From positions 1 through 64,000 of the forward strand of contig JALQPE010001907.1 of assembly GCA_030407315.1 (NCBI GenBank): a stretch of 64,000 nt of DNA, given 5' to 3'. Made by a program: the position numbers and the translations under genes. Shown piece after piece: positions 11,801-21,773 of the stretch. The stretch comes from Asparagopsis taxiformis. Lineage: Eukaryota; Rhodophyta; Florideophyceae; Bonnemaisoniales; Bonnemaisoniaceae. The notes beneath the pieces were generated by a model. It worked only from the letters and a program-made list of their open reading frames with translations, ran no database searches and was not told the origin of the DNA. The stretch's first letter is position 1; every line of letters begins with the position of its first letter.

Positions 11801-12605
11801 TTGAGCGCCAGGATGTGTTTTGCGAAGATATGGAATGCTGACTTTGATTATTCATTGCAAGGTTTTTGGATCATGGTTTGTATTGTTTGTAGGATGGATG
11901 AGAGGTAAGTAAGGGAGTTTCTTAGGATATCTGTCGTGGTAAGCGTTGGTTTTGAATCTGACTGTTGGGGTTGATGTTGTGTATGTGATGCAGGAGTGGT
12001 GAAGCAGGAACGGCAGGACTCAAGGAGAGTGAAGAAGGGATCTAGGAAGATGGGGAATGAAGCTGTGAGGTGTTTCTGGTATGTGTATATTTTGGGGCAT
12101 ACGATAGAAGTGAGAGTGGGTTTCAAGTGGTGTAAGATTTTGCTGACCATGTTCGTGTTTGATGTCTTGATGATTTAATGGGCTGGGGTGGTGTCGAGGA
12201 AAGCGGGGATGGTATTGTCAAGGAGCGGATTTTTGTAATCAAGGTCGTGAGGGTTCTTGAAGTATGTGCGGATGGTGGTGCATGGCGTTCGGATGGTAGG
12301 GAGAACGCGATAGTGAGGGAGATGGGTGATCGACGATATGCTGACAGGTATTTTGTATTCTGGCTGGATACGTATTTCGTATTCTGGCTGGATACATATT
12401 CCGTATTCTGGCTGGATACGTATTTCCTATTCTAACCGCGTATTTATTTCCTATTCTGACAGATATGTATTTCCTATTCTAGAGAGACGTATTGTATACC
12501 AGCAGTTTCGTAAATGAGAGAATAAAAATACGGTCCGATATGGGCCCTGAATTTACCATCCGCTGTAATTTCTTCCCTCCCGGTTTTCGCTGATATATTG
12601 TATAC
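11800..12605. repeat. Outer inverted arm, right
   Basis: Mirror of 306-1110, including the 24-bp minisatellite GGCTGGATACGTATTTCGT (12355-12440). Confidence 0.8.
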
Positions 12606-12830
12606 TGGATGTCGGGTCCTAGTATTCCGCCATATGTACTAGAGAACGTGGATTCGGGTCCTAGTATTCCGCCATATGTACTAGAGAAAGTGGATGTCGG
12701 GTCCTAGTATTCCGCCATATGTACTAGAGAAAGTGGATGTCGGGCCCTAGTATTCCACCATATGTACTAGAGAAAGTGGATGTCGGGCCCTAGTATTCCG
12801 CCATATGTACTAGAGAAAGTGGACGTCCGC
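12606..12830. repeat. 43-bp tandem array, right edge of foldback
   Basis: About five copies of a 43-bp unit containing CCTAGTATTCCGCCATATGT and ACTAGAG. This is the inverted counterpart of the 1-305 array, with its own variant (CATATG in place of CGAACG). The two arrays have therefore homogenised separately. Confidence 0.85.
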
Positions 12831-12866
12831 ATCCAAAAAAATTTTTATTTTTTTGGACGCGGACGT
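12823..12866. other. Long perfect-type hairpin at foldback end
   Basis: A 19-bp stem with one mismatch: ACGTCCGCATCCAAAAAAA pairs with the T-tract and GGACGCGGACGT side, around a 6-nt T/A loop. It lies directly after the right tandem array. Confidence 0.75.
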
Positions 12867-12965
12867 TCATTTGTTCTAGTAAATCTCGGGGCCGACTAGG
12901 ACCGTACTAGAGAGACTGGACGTCCGCGTCCACTTCCGAAAACACAGACGCTGACAACTTCGGAC

Positions 12966-14287
12966 GTCCATGGATCGCCTACATATTTCAGCTTCGACAT
13001 TATCCACGACCATTCTCCACTCATCATTGGCCTCGACACAAGAACGTTCTCAAACACATACAACCTCACATGCAAACCTTTCGTCATTATTTCTAGACCA
13101 TCCGACACCAAGCCAAGGAAATTCTATACCTACACCGCTTTGGATCTCTCCGACAACGAACGTATCCGCATTCAAATAGTACCTCACCATCAAGCTCCGT
13201 ATCATCACTCATATCCACCCGTACATCACCAACCCGCGCTAATCCCATCACCATTGCAAAACGGATACATCGATACTCTCATGCACGGTATGAAGACATG
13301 AAGACCCTTTTAAAAACAGCTAACAGACTCACTCCCGAGTTAGATCACTGCCTCAAATCGGTGGCCAATACCTGTGAAATCTGCTCAGGTCATGGCAGAC
13401 CATCGCTTACCCGAAAGGTATCCATCTCCAGAATCGATAGCCAATTCAACGAAGAAATTCAGATAGACTTCGTATGGATCAGCGTCAGAGACCAACAACT
13501 CGTGTGTCTCCACATCATCGACACTTTTTCATCATTCTCAGAGCTTCAGATTGCACCTAACCGCTCACAAAATTTTACCGTTGCCTCCATCGAGAATGTA
13601 TGGATCTACAAACACGTTGCGCCCCAGAAGTTATCAGGAGACCAAGAGTTCGACAAGAGTGGTATCCACACACTATGCAACAGACACAGTATTACCTTCT
13701 GCTTTCGTCTTACTAGGAGACACAATAAGAGTGGAATTGTTGAACGCAAAAACGGTATCATTAAGGACATCCTGGAAAAGATCGCCGCAGAGAAATGCTC
13801 GTCACCCACAGAATCGATTGTGGCAAGAGCATGTTTTCTATCAAACCTCTTCGCTGGCTCCAAAATATTGAGTGCATTCCAATTAGCCAGGGGCTATTCA
13901 CCCTCTATACTCGGAGTACCACCTACCATCGTCCCTACTGAACTGCTGGACGCCTACAAGTCGCAGACAGCTACCCGCGCCTTACACAAACTCTTGCACA
14001 CTCGGTCACCCAACACTATACCATCAAGCATATTGCATCTAGACAGACTGATTTGGGTGTATCAGAAATCATCAAAGCAAAACGAGCCCAACCGATGGGA
14101 AAAGGCTAGGGTAATCTCGCCACAACCGCACTACGTCCTCGCAAAGAAACTGTCGACAACGCTTGGGCGACCTGTAGCAGCCGCCTACGAAGATATCAGA
14201 CTAATCCCCGAAGGAAAATTGACTGAACAACTCGCTACCTATACCCTAGAAAACGAACTAGACCAGTGCACTACCGACACTAATTGA
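12966..14287 (+). pseudogene. Copia-A: GAG-pre-integrase and integrase fragment
   Basis: The frame from about 12990 to 13290 resembles the protease/pre-integrase region (FDIIHDHSPLIIGLDTRTF). The ORF at 13298-14287 has an integrase zinc-type CEICSGHGRP motif, the integrase core aspartate in IQIDFVW, a second D near SGDQEFDKSG and the catalytic Glu in IVERKNGI. The 5' part is cut by the foldback element at about 12966, so no start or gag is present. There is a frame change near 13290. Copia type is judged from the downstream RT order INT-RT-RNase H. Confidence 0.7.
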
Positions 14288-14399
14288 AACCTGTAAGCAA
14301 AAAGCAAAAACACGACTGACGCTCAGAAATATTCTAAGGCAGAGGTGGGGGGTGAACAACAGAGAATTCCTGCGGGAACCACCTCTACCTAAAAAATGA

Positions 14400-15774
14400 G
14401 CAAAAAAGATACCCCAGACTCGAGCCAGAACCCCGTTGGAAACCCAAGCAAAGACGTTGGAAGCACATCCACCCCAGGAAATCCCCAGACCTCTTTACAG
14501 AACTACAAACACACAAACAACTCGTTTTACAACACATATTCGACGAAATAAAAAACTCTCAAGTTAACTGTCTACGCCTCGAGTTCGCACCACCATGGAT
14601 AACTGAAGGAGCATTTGAAGAGGAACACAACGGGAAATGGAAAAACGCATACAGGTCAGTACCTGAAAAAGACGTACCTCCTGACGCCAACATGATATCA
14701 TCTCATGTCGTATACAAGATAAAAACTCCGAAAACGGAGAAAGGAAACTCAAAGCACGGATCGTACCCCATGGCAACAGAGACAAAAACAAAGATGACAT
14801 CAGAAAAGACTCATCGACGGCACAGTTTGCCTGCATAAGGCTTGTACTATCAATCGCGGCAATATTTAACTTTCGACTTGCTCTAGCCGACATAAAAGGA
14901 GCGTATCTACAGAGCGGTCCTATCAAACGCGACATCTTCGTAAGGCCCCCTCAGGAATGGAATGGGGATCGTACCATATTATGGAAACTAACGTTGCTTC
15001 CGTATGGAATTGCGGAAGCAGGCAGACAATGGGCTACCACAATCGAACAGTGGATGACAGAATTATACGGCATGCGACGAGTATTCGTAATAAGCCAAGT
15101 ATATACAGTGAAGGATCATCAGTGTACACTGAGCCTCATCATTGCGAAAGTCACTGACGATTTCCTAATAGCTGGTGAACCAACAGATATCAACCACTTC
15201 GCAAAGGAATTGGGTTCAAGATTTGAAATAGGAAAATTCGTCATCGATAGACTATTTCTCTTCAGCAGATGTGAAATTTCCCAAACATCCTCGGGAACTG
15301 TCACTCTTTCAATGTCTAAGTACATGCTTAGTATCAAACCAATCGAGCTTACGAGAACGCGACGCAAAGAACAATCGGAGAAGGCCACTGACACCGAAAT
15401 CAGTTTACAAAAAAGCCTGGCTGGAACTATTAACTTTCTCGGTAGCGGAGCCCTACCGCAGGCCTCATACACAGCCTCATGGGTGCAGCAAAACATAACA
15501 CAGCTCAGGGTTGGTAATCTATTCGAGGCGAATAACTGTATCAAGGAACTCATGAAACTATCACCAACGATTACATTCAAAAGGATCTGCGGGCACAAGG
15601 TCGATTGTGCTTACGTATGCACTTTTTCAGACGCAGCATTTAACATCTCAAGGCACAGAGCATATGGACAGACTGGCTTAATAACTGGACTCTTGGTTAA
15701 CACATGCGATGGCGATAAGATATACCACATCATAGATTGGGCAAGCAACAAACAGAGGAGAGTATGCTATTCCT
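14400..15774 (+). pseudogene. Copia-A: reverse transcriptase and start of RNase H
   Basis: Copia RT motifs are present in two frames: ARIVPHGNRD (about 14750), LADIKGAYLQ (14885), LLPYGIAEAGRQW (15000) and a degenerate catalytic loop VTDDFLIAG (about 15155) in place of QVDD. The RNase H start DAAFN lies near 15630. At least one frameshift near 14730 and a stop after 14287 break the polyprotein. The frame is cut at 15774 by Gypsy-A, with 5-bp duplication TTCCT, and resumes at 21774. Confidence 0.8.
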
Positions 15775-16135
15775 TGTAACGAACTGAAGCTGATGCCAGC
15801 AATGGCCAGCATAAACTAGTGTATTCTAGACACTACAAGTTACACTAAGTTTACTCATATACTATAGGCTGCTAGAAAGTAACTTGCTGTTACGCCTAGA
15901 AGTATCTAGTTGGCTATGTCATCGAGTGATGTCATGATGGCATCATGTTAGATTTATTTTGATGACATAATTTTATTTAGATTAGTATTTTCTAGAATTA
16001 GTTCGACATCGAACTACAATTCTATGGTGGGTATAAAAAGGCATGGTCAACTCCGGTCTTGGGGGATCGGAGGCATCATCGATCATTCAACGAAAACAAC
16101 TACCACTCAGCTATCCCGTATACACATTCGTTTCA
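15775..16135 (+). repeat. Gypsy-A 5' LTR
   Basis: 361 bp, beginning TGTAACGAA and ending TTCGTTTCA, so the ends form an imperfect inverted repeat. Matches 21413-21773 throughout by eye. Confidence 0.97.
16029..16042 (+). promoter_or_regulatory. TATA box in Gypsy-A 5' LTR
   Basis: GGGTATAAAAAGGC, a canonical TATA box about 100 bp before the LTR end. The same box is in the 3' LTR at about 21667-21680. Confidence 0.7.
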
Positions 16136-16136
16136 C

Positions 16137-16148
16137 TGGTAGCATCGC
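16137..16148 (+). other. Gypsy-A primer binding site
   Basis: TGGTAGCATCGC starts one base after the LTR. It begins with TGG, as expected for pairing to the CCA end of a tRNA, and resembles initiator-Met primer sites (TGGTATCAGAGC-like) without matching them exactly. Confidence 0.6.
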
Positions 16149-16235
16149 TTTCTACGGGCGCACTGAGTGAGCAGTTCGGCAAACGCCGGCCGACTGCAAG
16201 CTCTTGGCTGAAAAGCCATCGTTGGGAGTTATTGA

Positions 16236-16438
16236 ACACCTGAGGGCAGGAGTGCCAGGTGTAAGAACTGTAGTGTCTGCTACCCCTTGAGCAAGGGTAA
16301 GTTACCTGAGGGCAGGAAGGCCAGGTAACTAAGGGCCTACAGGAGGGACTGTAAGTGGTCAACCCGAGGGCAGGAGAGCCGGGTTGTACCTGAGGGCAGG
16401 AGGGCCAGGTGGTGTCTGAGGGCTGGAGAGCCAGACAT
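16236..16438 (+). ncRNA. Array of five leader hairpins with constant loop and covarying stems
   Basis: Hairpins at 16236-16262, 16300-16330, 16360-16386, 16387-16411 and 16412-16438 share a 13-nt loop of the form AGGGCAGGAGNGC. The closing stems differ but stay paired: ACACCTG/CAGGTGT, AGTTACCTG/CAGGTAACT, CAACCCG/CGGGTTG, ACCTG/CAGGT and TGTCTG/CAGACA. The last two extend with G-U pairs. A GAAA-capped hairpin (TGGCT/AGCCA, about 16205-16218) and a near-perfect TACCCCTTG/CAAGGGTA hairpin (about 16280-16299) lie in the same leader. The array lies in the untranslated leader between PBS and gag, where packaging or translation signals of LTR elements usually reside. No family recognised. Confidence 0.75.
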
Positions 16439-16439
16439 C

Positions 16440-16937
16440 CCACTTACAGAACCTAGATCGGAAGTCTAGCTTCCTGGAGGGATTCTTGATTCTCAAGACT
16501 ATCCTCTGACCAGTCCTGTGCTGTCGCCAATTGTATTCCCTATACATCCTATTCCACTTGTTGGCTGTTAGCTAGGTGGACCGACAGGGTCACGGATACG
16601 GGTAACGCAGGCTTGATAGGGGTAAGGACTTGGACTAAGAGGGGTGGAGAGGAGATAGGAAAACTTGAGGAAAGTTGGGTACGGTCGACTCGCGAAACTT
16701 TCTTATAGGGTAAGGACACCGAAGGGTTTACATCGTAAACTGGTGGGGATATCCCGAACGGATCGTTGAACCACATTCCCTGGGGTGGGTGTGATCAGAG
16801 TGCTGAAATTCCTCTCTCCGCGGGTAGAGGACCCGTCGTCAAAGGACGAATCCTTTCAAAAATTGGAAACTGGAAATTTGTTGTTGAAGAAGAAAGAAGT
16901 TTTTTAAGGTTTTAAGTTTGGGAAGAACACTGTCATT
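16440..16937 (+). other. Remainder of Gypsy-A leader
   Basis: No ORF of note and no repeat recognised. It is transcribed leader if the LTR TATA box is used. Confidence 0.5.
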
Positions 16938-17705
16938 ATGTCGTTATTGAAGCCCAATAAGCCCCCGACATTCGATGGAACGCGTGATGCGTTTACTGTT
17001 CGGACGTGGCTACACTCTGTTGGAAGGTACATTTCTCTCATTCAGGTAGGCTCGGATGCAGAAATATCCGATAAACAAGCTATTGATTTCGCTTCGACGT
17101 TCATGACAGGGGTGGCTGCCAACTGGTGGTTTACCGTTGTCAACGGAGCGAAAATGCCTGATTCTTGGGAGGCCTTCTCAAACCTGGTTATTCAAGAGTT
17201 CGTTCCTCAAGATAGTGCTGTTAGAGCTCGCGATAAGCTCAGCAAGTTGAAACAGAAAACAAGCGTTTCTGCCTATCTTTCCGAGTTTAGGAACATCGTA
17301 ATCAATATCCAGGATATGAGTGAGGGTGAGAAGTTGGCTCGTTTCTGTGAAGGTCTCAAGTCTCATATTCTTCTTGATGTTCGCAAGAACAATCCATCGG
17401 ACCTTGATGCCGCTGCAAATATTGCTCTTAGCGTTGATGGTGCTTATTACGGAGCTGGGTTCTATACAGGAAAAGTTGTTCCTTCAAGTTATTCCGGGTA
17501 CGCTCCCATGGAAATCGGCAACTTCGAGAAAAGCCATTCCATGAATGCCCAGAAGAGGAAGGATATTCGTGAGAACCTATGCTTTGTATGTCACAAGCCC
17601 GGTTGCAGAGCGTATAGGCACAAAGGGGAAGTCAAGAAGAGGCTTAATACGAACAACACTCAGGTTCATTGGGGAGCACCAAGTTCCTTTCCACAGGAAA
17701 ACTAG
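16938..17705 (+). CDS. gag: Gypsy-A Gag
   Basis: 255 residues from ATG at 16938 to TAG. The central region is typical gypsy Gag (retrotrans_gag-like: a WLHSVGRYI block, ANWWFTVV, then SVSAYLSEFRN). It ends with a single zinc knuckle-like CFVCHKPGCRAYRH, where the spacing is C-x2-C-x4-C-x3-H. Gag would form the virus-like particle. Pol follows in the -1 frame with an overlap of at least 36 nt. No canonical slippery heptamer is obvious in the overlap. Confidence 0.9.
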   Translation: MSLLKPNKPPTFDGTRDAFTVRTWLHSVGRYISLIQVGSDAEISDKQAIDFASTFMTGVAANWWFTVVNGAKMPDSWEAFSNLVIQEFVPQDSAVRARDKLSKLKQKTSVSAYLSEFRNIVINIQDMSEGEKLARFCEGLKSHILLDVRKNNPSDLDAAANIALSVDGAYYGAGFYTGKVVPSSYSGYAPMEIGNFEKSHSMNAQKRKDIRENLCFVCHKPGCRAYRHKGEVKKRLNTNNTQVHWGAPSSFPQEN

Positions 17706-20700
17706 TCGGTCCTCCTAAAAACAAGTCGTACGCTCAGGATGGACCTGAAAGGAGTGTGAATGTTCGATGCGCTGATGCGCAAGTTAAGAGACCAGAAAAG
17801 CCAGGAAGGGCTGTTCCAAGGCAGGAGAAGGGCCGTGTAGAGCCGAGAGTCTTGGAAGCTGAATCAAATACTATTGTTGGGAAAGAAAGCATCACTACTG
17901 ATGACCCTATACCAGTAGATCCATTATTGGTTTTCCATGGAAAGTTGAACGGATTACCAGTCAAAGTATTGAAAGATGATGGATGCAATACCAACGTAGT
18001 AGGGGCCGAGTTTCTGAGGAAGCAGAAATCTCGAGGAAATTTCATGATTCAGAAAGAGAAAATACAAGTCTCGCACTCTCGAAAAGGTTCCACGGAAGAA
18101 GCATCTGAAGTAATCATCAAAGGAACATTGAATATGGGTTCACATACCTATACATCAAATTGGGTTGTTGCCAATTGTAGGTATGATGTTCTTTTGGGGA
18201 TGCCATGGCATGTCGCCCACAATCCAGTTATCGATTACAAAAAAAAGATTGTGAAATGTGGCCATCAGTTGCTTCACGCCTGTAAAGATCCTGATGATCC
18301 AAGGATTCATGTGACGAATCTTGGAGTGAGAAAATTCAGAAAAATGTTACGGAACAGGAAGAACAGTAATGACTTTGAAGTGTATCAAGTGTTCGAAAAG
18401 GAAAATATTCAGGGAATGAAAGGTTCCAAACACAGTGAGAGGTTGGGGAAGTTACTGACAAAGTACCAGGAAGTGTTCAGAAGTGATCTTCCAGATGGAC
18501 TTCCTCCCAAGCGAACAGTAGATCACGCGATCGATGTTCAGAAAGATGCTAAACCTCCACTGAGACCTCTATTTCAGCTGTCTCCCGCGGAACTAAGAGC
18601 AGCTAAGGAATATGTCGAGGAACTGCTGAAGAAAGGAAAAATAAGATCAAGTAAGTCACCTTATGGAGCTCCTCTGTTCTTTGTCAAAGAGAAAGACAAG
18701 CTTCGTGGAGTAGTCGATTATCGAGCTTTGAATCGAATCACGAAGAGGAACAATGCTCCATTGCCGAGATCTGATGAAATGTTTGATCGCCTTGGGGGAT
18801 CAAAATATTTTTCAAAACTAGACCTCAAGACGGGGTTCCATCAGATCAGGGTGAAGCCGGAAGACATCGAGAAAACAGCGTTTAATACAAAATATGGGCA
18901 GTTCGAATATCTTGTCATGCCTATGGGTTTGTGTAACGCTCCTGCAACGTTTCAGACCTTGATGAACCAGATATTCTATGATTGCATTGATGTTTTCTTG
19001 GTTGTTTACATGGATGATCTACTAGTATTCAGCAAAACGGAAGAGGAACATTTTCGGAATTTGGAAACTGTATTGGAACGTCTGAAGAGAAATGAATTGT
19101 ACGTTTCTCCAAAGAAATGTGAATTCTTTCAGACAGAGATCGACTTCTTGGGATTTTTGGTTGGTAGAGACGGCATCAGGGTTAATCCAGAAAAGGTTGA
19201 CGTCCTTAAAACCTGGCCAAAACCAAAATCATTGACAGAGTTGAGAAGTTTCCTTGGTCTCTTACAGTTTTTCCGAAGGTTCATTCCGAAATTCTCTGGG
19301 ATTGCGGCTCCATTGACGGATCTGACGAAGAAAGAAAAGGGTATTGGACAATGGGATGAAATCTGTGATGAAGCTTTCCAAAAGTTGAAAGATGCAATGA
19401 TTCAGGCTCCAATATTAGTTGCACCTGATTGGAGAAAGGCCTTCCGAGGTCATGTTGATGCATCTCAGCTCGCTGTTGGTGGTACTCTAACTCAGCTGGA
19501 CGAGAATGGGAAGGATCGTGTTATTGCCTTCTACTCAAAGAAGTTATCATCCACTGAGGCAGATTATACAGCGAATGACCGAGAACTTTTGGCTTTGATT
19601 TGTTTCTTGGAAAGATTTCGATGTTACCTCGAAGGAGTTGAATTTGAAATATTCACAGACAACCAAGTGCTAAAGAGTTTCTTTTCGAAAGCCAAGTTGA
19701 GTCGAAAAGAAGCGAGATGGTTGGAAACTCTAGGTAACTTTGGTATATTCCCGATAACCCTCAAACCTGGCAAGATTCATGTATTGGGTGATGTTTTATC
19801 AAGGGCTCCTCACGTTATAACTGGGCGAAATGCTTCATTTAGCAATATTGAAGTACCTGAAATCAATTTTGAGGACATTGTAACCCGATATGATGATGAC
19901 CAGTTCTTCGGACCAGTGGTAAGAGCCATGGAAGGAGATTTTCCTGAAGATGAGATTCAGAAACGGAAACTGGAAAAGATCATACCATTGTTTTGTCGTG
20001 AACGGGCGAGGCTATTTCACAATGGAAAGTTGTGTGTACCGAGAAGGTCTGTGTCCAGTATTTTGCAAATGGCACATGACTCTAGGATAAGCGGTCATTT
20101 CAAGTTCTTGAAGACGCTAGCAAGACTTGAAAAATTCCATTGGAGACACAAAGCCCGAGATGTCCGGAAGTATGTGGAGGGATGCATGAAGTGTCAGCAA
20201 TACAAAGACTCTAATCAGAAGAAGTTGACTGATCCAACTTCTTTAGAGATTCCTGAGAGAAGATGGGGATCTCTAGCAACCGACTTTATCGTAAGTCTAC
20301 CCAAGACAAAAGACGGTTATGATGCCATAACTACCTGGGTAGACCGGTTGACGAGAAGAGTTCATTTTATCAAGTCAAGAGGTACTGACACTGCTGAGGA
20401 TGTTGCGAATGCATTCTTCTCCAACATATTCAAGCTTCATGGACTTCCTGACAATGTGGTATCGGATCGAGATAGAAAGTTTACATCCAAGTTTTGGGAT
20501 TGTTTGATGGAACTTTGTGGCGTTAAGCTCAAGATGTCTACGAGCAGGCACCCACAGACGGATGGCACGTCCGAAATCATGAATCGGATGATTGAGAACT
20601 ATCTTCGGTGCTATTGTTCCTATAACCAAGACAATTGGGATGAACTTCTACCATCTGCAGAGTTTTCCTACAATTCTGCTGTTTCTGAAGATCTAGGTAT

Positions 20701-21247
20701 GTCCCCTTTTGAGCTGGACCTGGGATGGATTCCAAAGTCTCCTTTGGACTTTGTGTCTGGAAATGAGATACCTGTGCAAAGTGTTGAGGAATTCAAGAAA
20801 CGGCTTACAGCTTCTCTTGAAGATGCTAAGTACTCTTACAACATTGCGAAAGCAGCACAGAGTGCGTATGCCTCCAGAAAGTTCAAGGATCCAGACTATA
20901 GGGTGGGATCCAAGTTATGGATTAACAGGTCTTTGTTCAGGGATGCATACTCCCAGTCTCAGGAAAAGGAGAAGTTGACAGCAAGACGTTTTGGACCGTT
21001 TGTTGTGAAGGAATTGATTGGCAAAAATGCAGTTAGGTTGGATCTTCCTGATCATATCAAGATTCATCCTGTTGTTAATGTCAGCCACACAATTCCTCAT
21101 ATAGAACAACCGAGTGATATTGCTGCTCCAATACCTCCTGTACCGGCCCCTGTCCCTGCTATTGAAGGTGATGAAATCGAGGTTGAAGCGATCTTGAATC
21201 ATAGAAAAAGGACGAGGATATCAGTTCCTAACCTTGATGAAAGGTAG
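17669..21247 (+). CDS. pol: Gypsy-A Pol polyprotein (PR-RT-RNase H-INT)
   Basis: 1192-codon frame, -1 relative to gag, opening on a non-ATG codon and so presumably made by frameshifting. Protease has the motif KDDGCN near residue 104, with DDG where DTG/DSG is usual. RT has YMDDLLVF near residue 447. RNase H has HVDASQLAVGG near 594. The integrase HHCC zinc region lies at about 805-845 (CMKCQQ), followed by core motifs TDFIVSL, SDRDRKF and TDGTSEIMN. The frame ends at TAG, but chromodomain sequence continues in the +1 frame, so the C-terminus is truncated by a frameshift. Otherwise intact. Confidence 0.93.
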   Translation: MGSTKFLSTGKLVGPPKNKSYAQDGPERSVNVRCADAQVKRPEKPGRAVPRQEKGRVEPRVLEAESNTIVGKESITTDDPIPVDPLLVFHGKLNGLPVKVLKDDGCNTNVVGAEFLRKQKSRGNFMIQKEKIQVSHSRKGSTEEASEVIIKGTLNMGSHTYTSNWVVANCRYDVLLGMPWHVAHNPVIDYKKKIVKCGHQLLHACKDPDDPRIHVTNLGVRKFRKMLRNRKNSNDFEVYQVFEKENIQGMKGSKHSERLGKLLTKYQEVFRSDLPDGLPPKRTVDHAIDVQKDAKPPLRPLFQLSPAELRAAKEYVEELLKKGKIRSSKSPYGAPLFFVKEKDKLRGVVDYRALNRITKRNNAPLPRSDEMFDRLGGSKYFSKLDLKTGFHQIRVKPEDIEKTAFNTKYGQFEYLVMPMGLCNAPATFQTLMNQIFYDCIDVFLVVYMDDLLVFSKTEEEHFRNLETVLERLKRNELYVSPKKCEFFQTEIDFLGFLVGRDGIRVNPEKVDVLKTWPKPKSLTELRSFLGLLQFFRRFIPKFSGIAAPLTDLTKKEKGIGQWDEICDEAFQKLKDAMIQAPILVAPDWRKAFRGHVDASQLAVGGTLTQLDENGKDRVIAFYSKKLSSTEADYTANDRELLALICFLERFRCYLEGVEFEIFTDNQVLKSFFSKAKLSRKEARWLETLGNFGIFPITLKPGKIHVLGDVLSRAPHVITGRNASFSNIEVPEINFEDIVTRYDDDQFFGPVVRAMEGDFPEDEIQKRKLEKIIPLFCRERARLFHNGKLCVPRRSVSSILQMAHDSRISGHFKFLKTLARLEKFHWRHKARDVRKYVEGCMKCQQYKDSNQKKLTDPTSLEIPERRWGSLATDFIVSLPKTKDGYDAITTWVDRLTRRVHFIKSRGTDTAEDVANAFFSNIFKLHGLPDNVVSDRDRKFTSKFWDCLMELCGVKLKMSTSRHPQTDGTSEIMNRMIENYLRCYCSYNQDNWDELLPSAEFSYNSAVSEDLGMSPFELDLGWIPKSPLDFVSGNEIPVQSVEEFKKRLTASLEDAKYSYNIAKAAQSAYASRKFKDPDYRVGSKLWINRSLFRDAYSQSQEKEKLTARRFGPFVVKELIGKNAVRLDLPDHIKIHPVVNVSHTIPHIEQPSDIAAPIPPVPAPVPAIEGDEIEVEAILNHRKRTRISVPNLDER

Positions 21248-21371
21248 TCCTACGCATGATGCTTCATGGCAACCTACGAGGGATTTCATAGACAGAGATG
21301 GCACGAAGACTGGAATATGGTTAGAATACATCCGGAAGAAGAATATTCTACCGGAATATCATGATGAATAA
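21195..21371 (+). pseudogene. Frameshifted chromodomain tail of Gypsy-A Pol
   Basis: After the ILNHRK segment, a one-base shift in the AGAAAAAGG run (about 21202-21210) opens a frame reading GRGYQFLTLMKG, then THDASWQPTRDFID, and ending at TAA 21369-21371. This matches the chromodomain layout (K-x-x-x-Y-x-F-x-x-x-W/M-K-G, then D-x-S-W-x-P). Integrase C-terminal chromodomains usually direct insertion to chromatin marks. In this copy the domain is out of frame. Confidence 0.75.
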
Positions 21372-21397
21372 CTAAGTTGATGAGGACATCAACTGTG

Positions 21398-21412
21398 TGA
21401 GGGGGGGAATAG
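21398..21412 (+). other. Gypsy-A polypurine tract
   Basis: GAGGGGGGGAATAG immediately before the 3' LTR. Confidence 0.85.
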
Positions 21413-21773
21413 TGTAACGAACTGAAGCTGATGCCAGCAATGGCCAGCATAAACTAGTGTATTCTAGACACTACAAGTTACACTAAGTTTACTCATATAC
21501 TATAGGCTGCTAGAAAGTAACTTGCTGTTACGCCTAGAAGTATCTAGTTGGCTATGTCATCGAGTGATGTCATGATGGCATCATGTTAGATTTATTTTGA
21601 TGACATAATTTTATTTAGATTAGTATTTTCTAGAATTAGTTCGACATCGAACTACAATTCTATGGTGGGTATAAAAAGGCATGGTCAACTCCGGTCTTGG
21701 GGGATCGGAGGCATCATCGATCATTCAACGAAAACAACTACCACTCAGCTATCCCGTATACACATTCGTTTCA
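21413..21773 (+). repeat. Gypsy-A 3' LTR
   Basis: 361 bp copy of the 5' LTR, followed by the TSD TTCCT. Confidence 0.97.

Larger units (their letters stand above)
1..12965. mobile_element. Large foldback (nested inverted-repeat) element, left end outside window
   Basis: Two nested pairs of inverted arms are visible: an outer pair (306-1110 with 11800-12605) and an inner pair (2850-5040 with 7640-9810). Tandem 43-bp arrays edge the outer side (1-305 and 12606-12830). The core between the inner arms is unique. No transposase is recognisable, so the element looks non-autonomous. The right edge meets copia coding sequence at about 12966, which suggests insertion into that copia element; its 5' half would then lie left of the window. 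It could instead be two foldback elements, one nested in the other. Boundaries and target duplications cannot be fixed here. Confidence 0.55.
15775..21773 (+). mobile_element. Gypsy-A: complete Ty3/gypsy chromovirus-type retrotransposon
   Basis: Bounded by two 361-bp LTRs that look identical and by the 5-bp duplication TTCCT (15770-15774 and 21774-21778). The order is LTR, PBS, structured leader, gag, pol (PR-RT-RH-INT), frameshifted chromodomain, PPT, LTR. It sits inside the RNase H region of Copia-A in the same orientation and is therefore younger than it. Confidence 0.95.
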
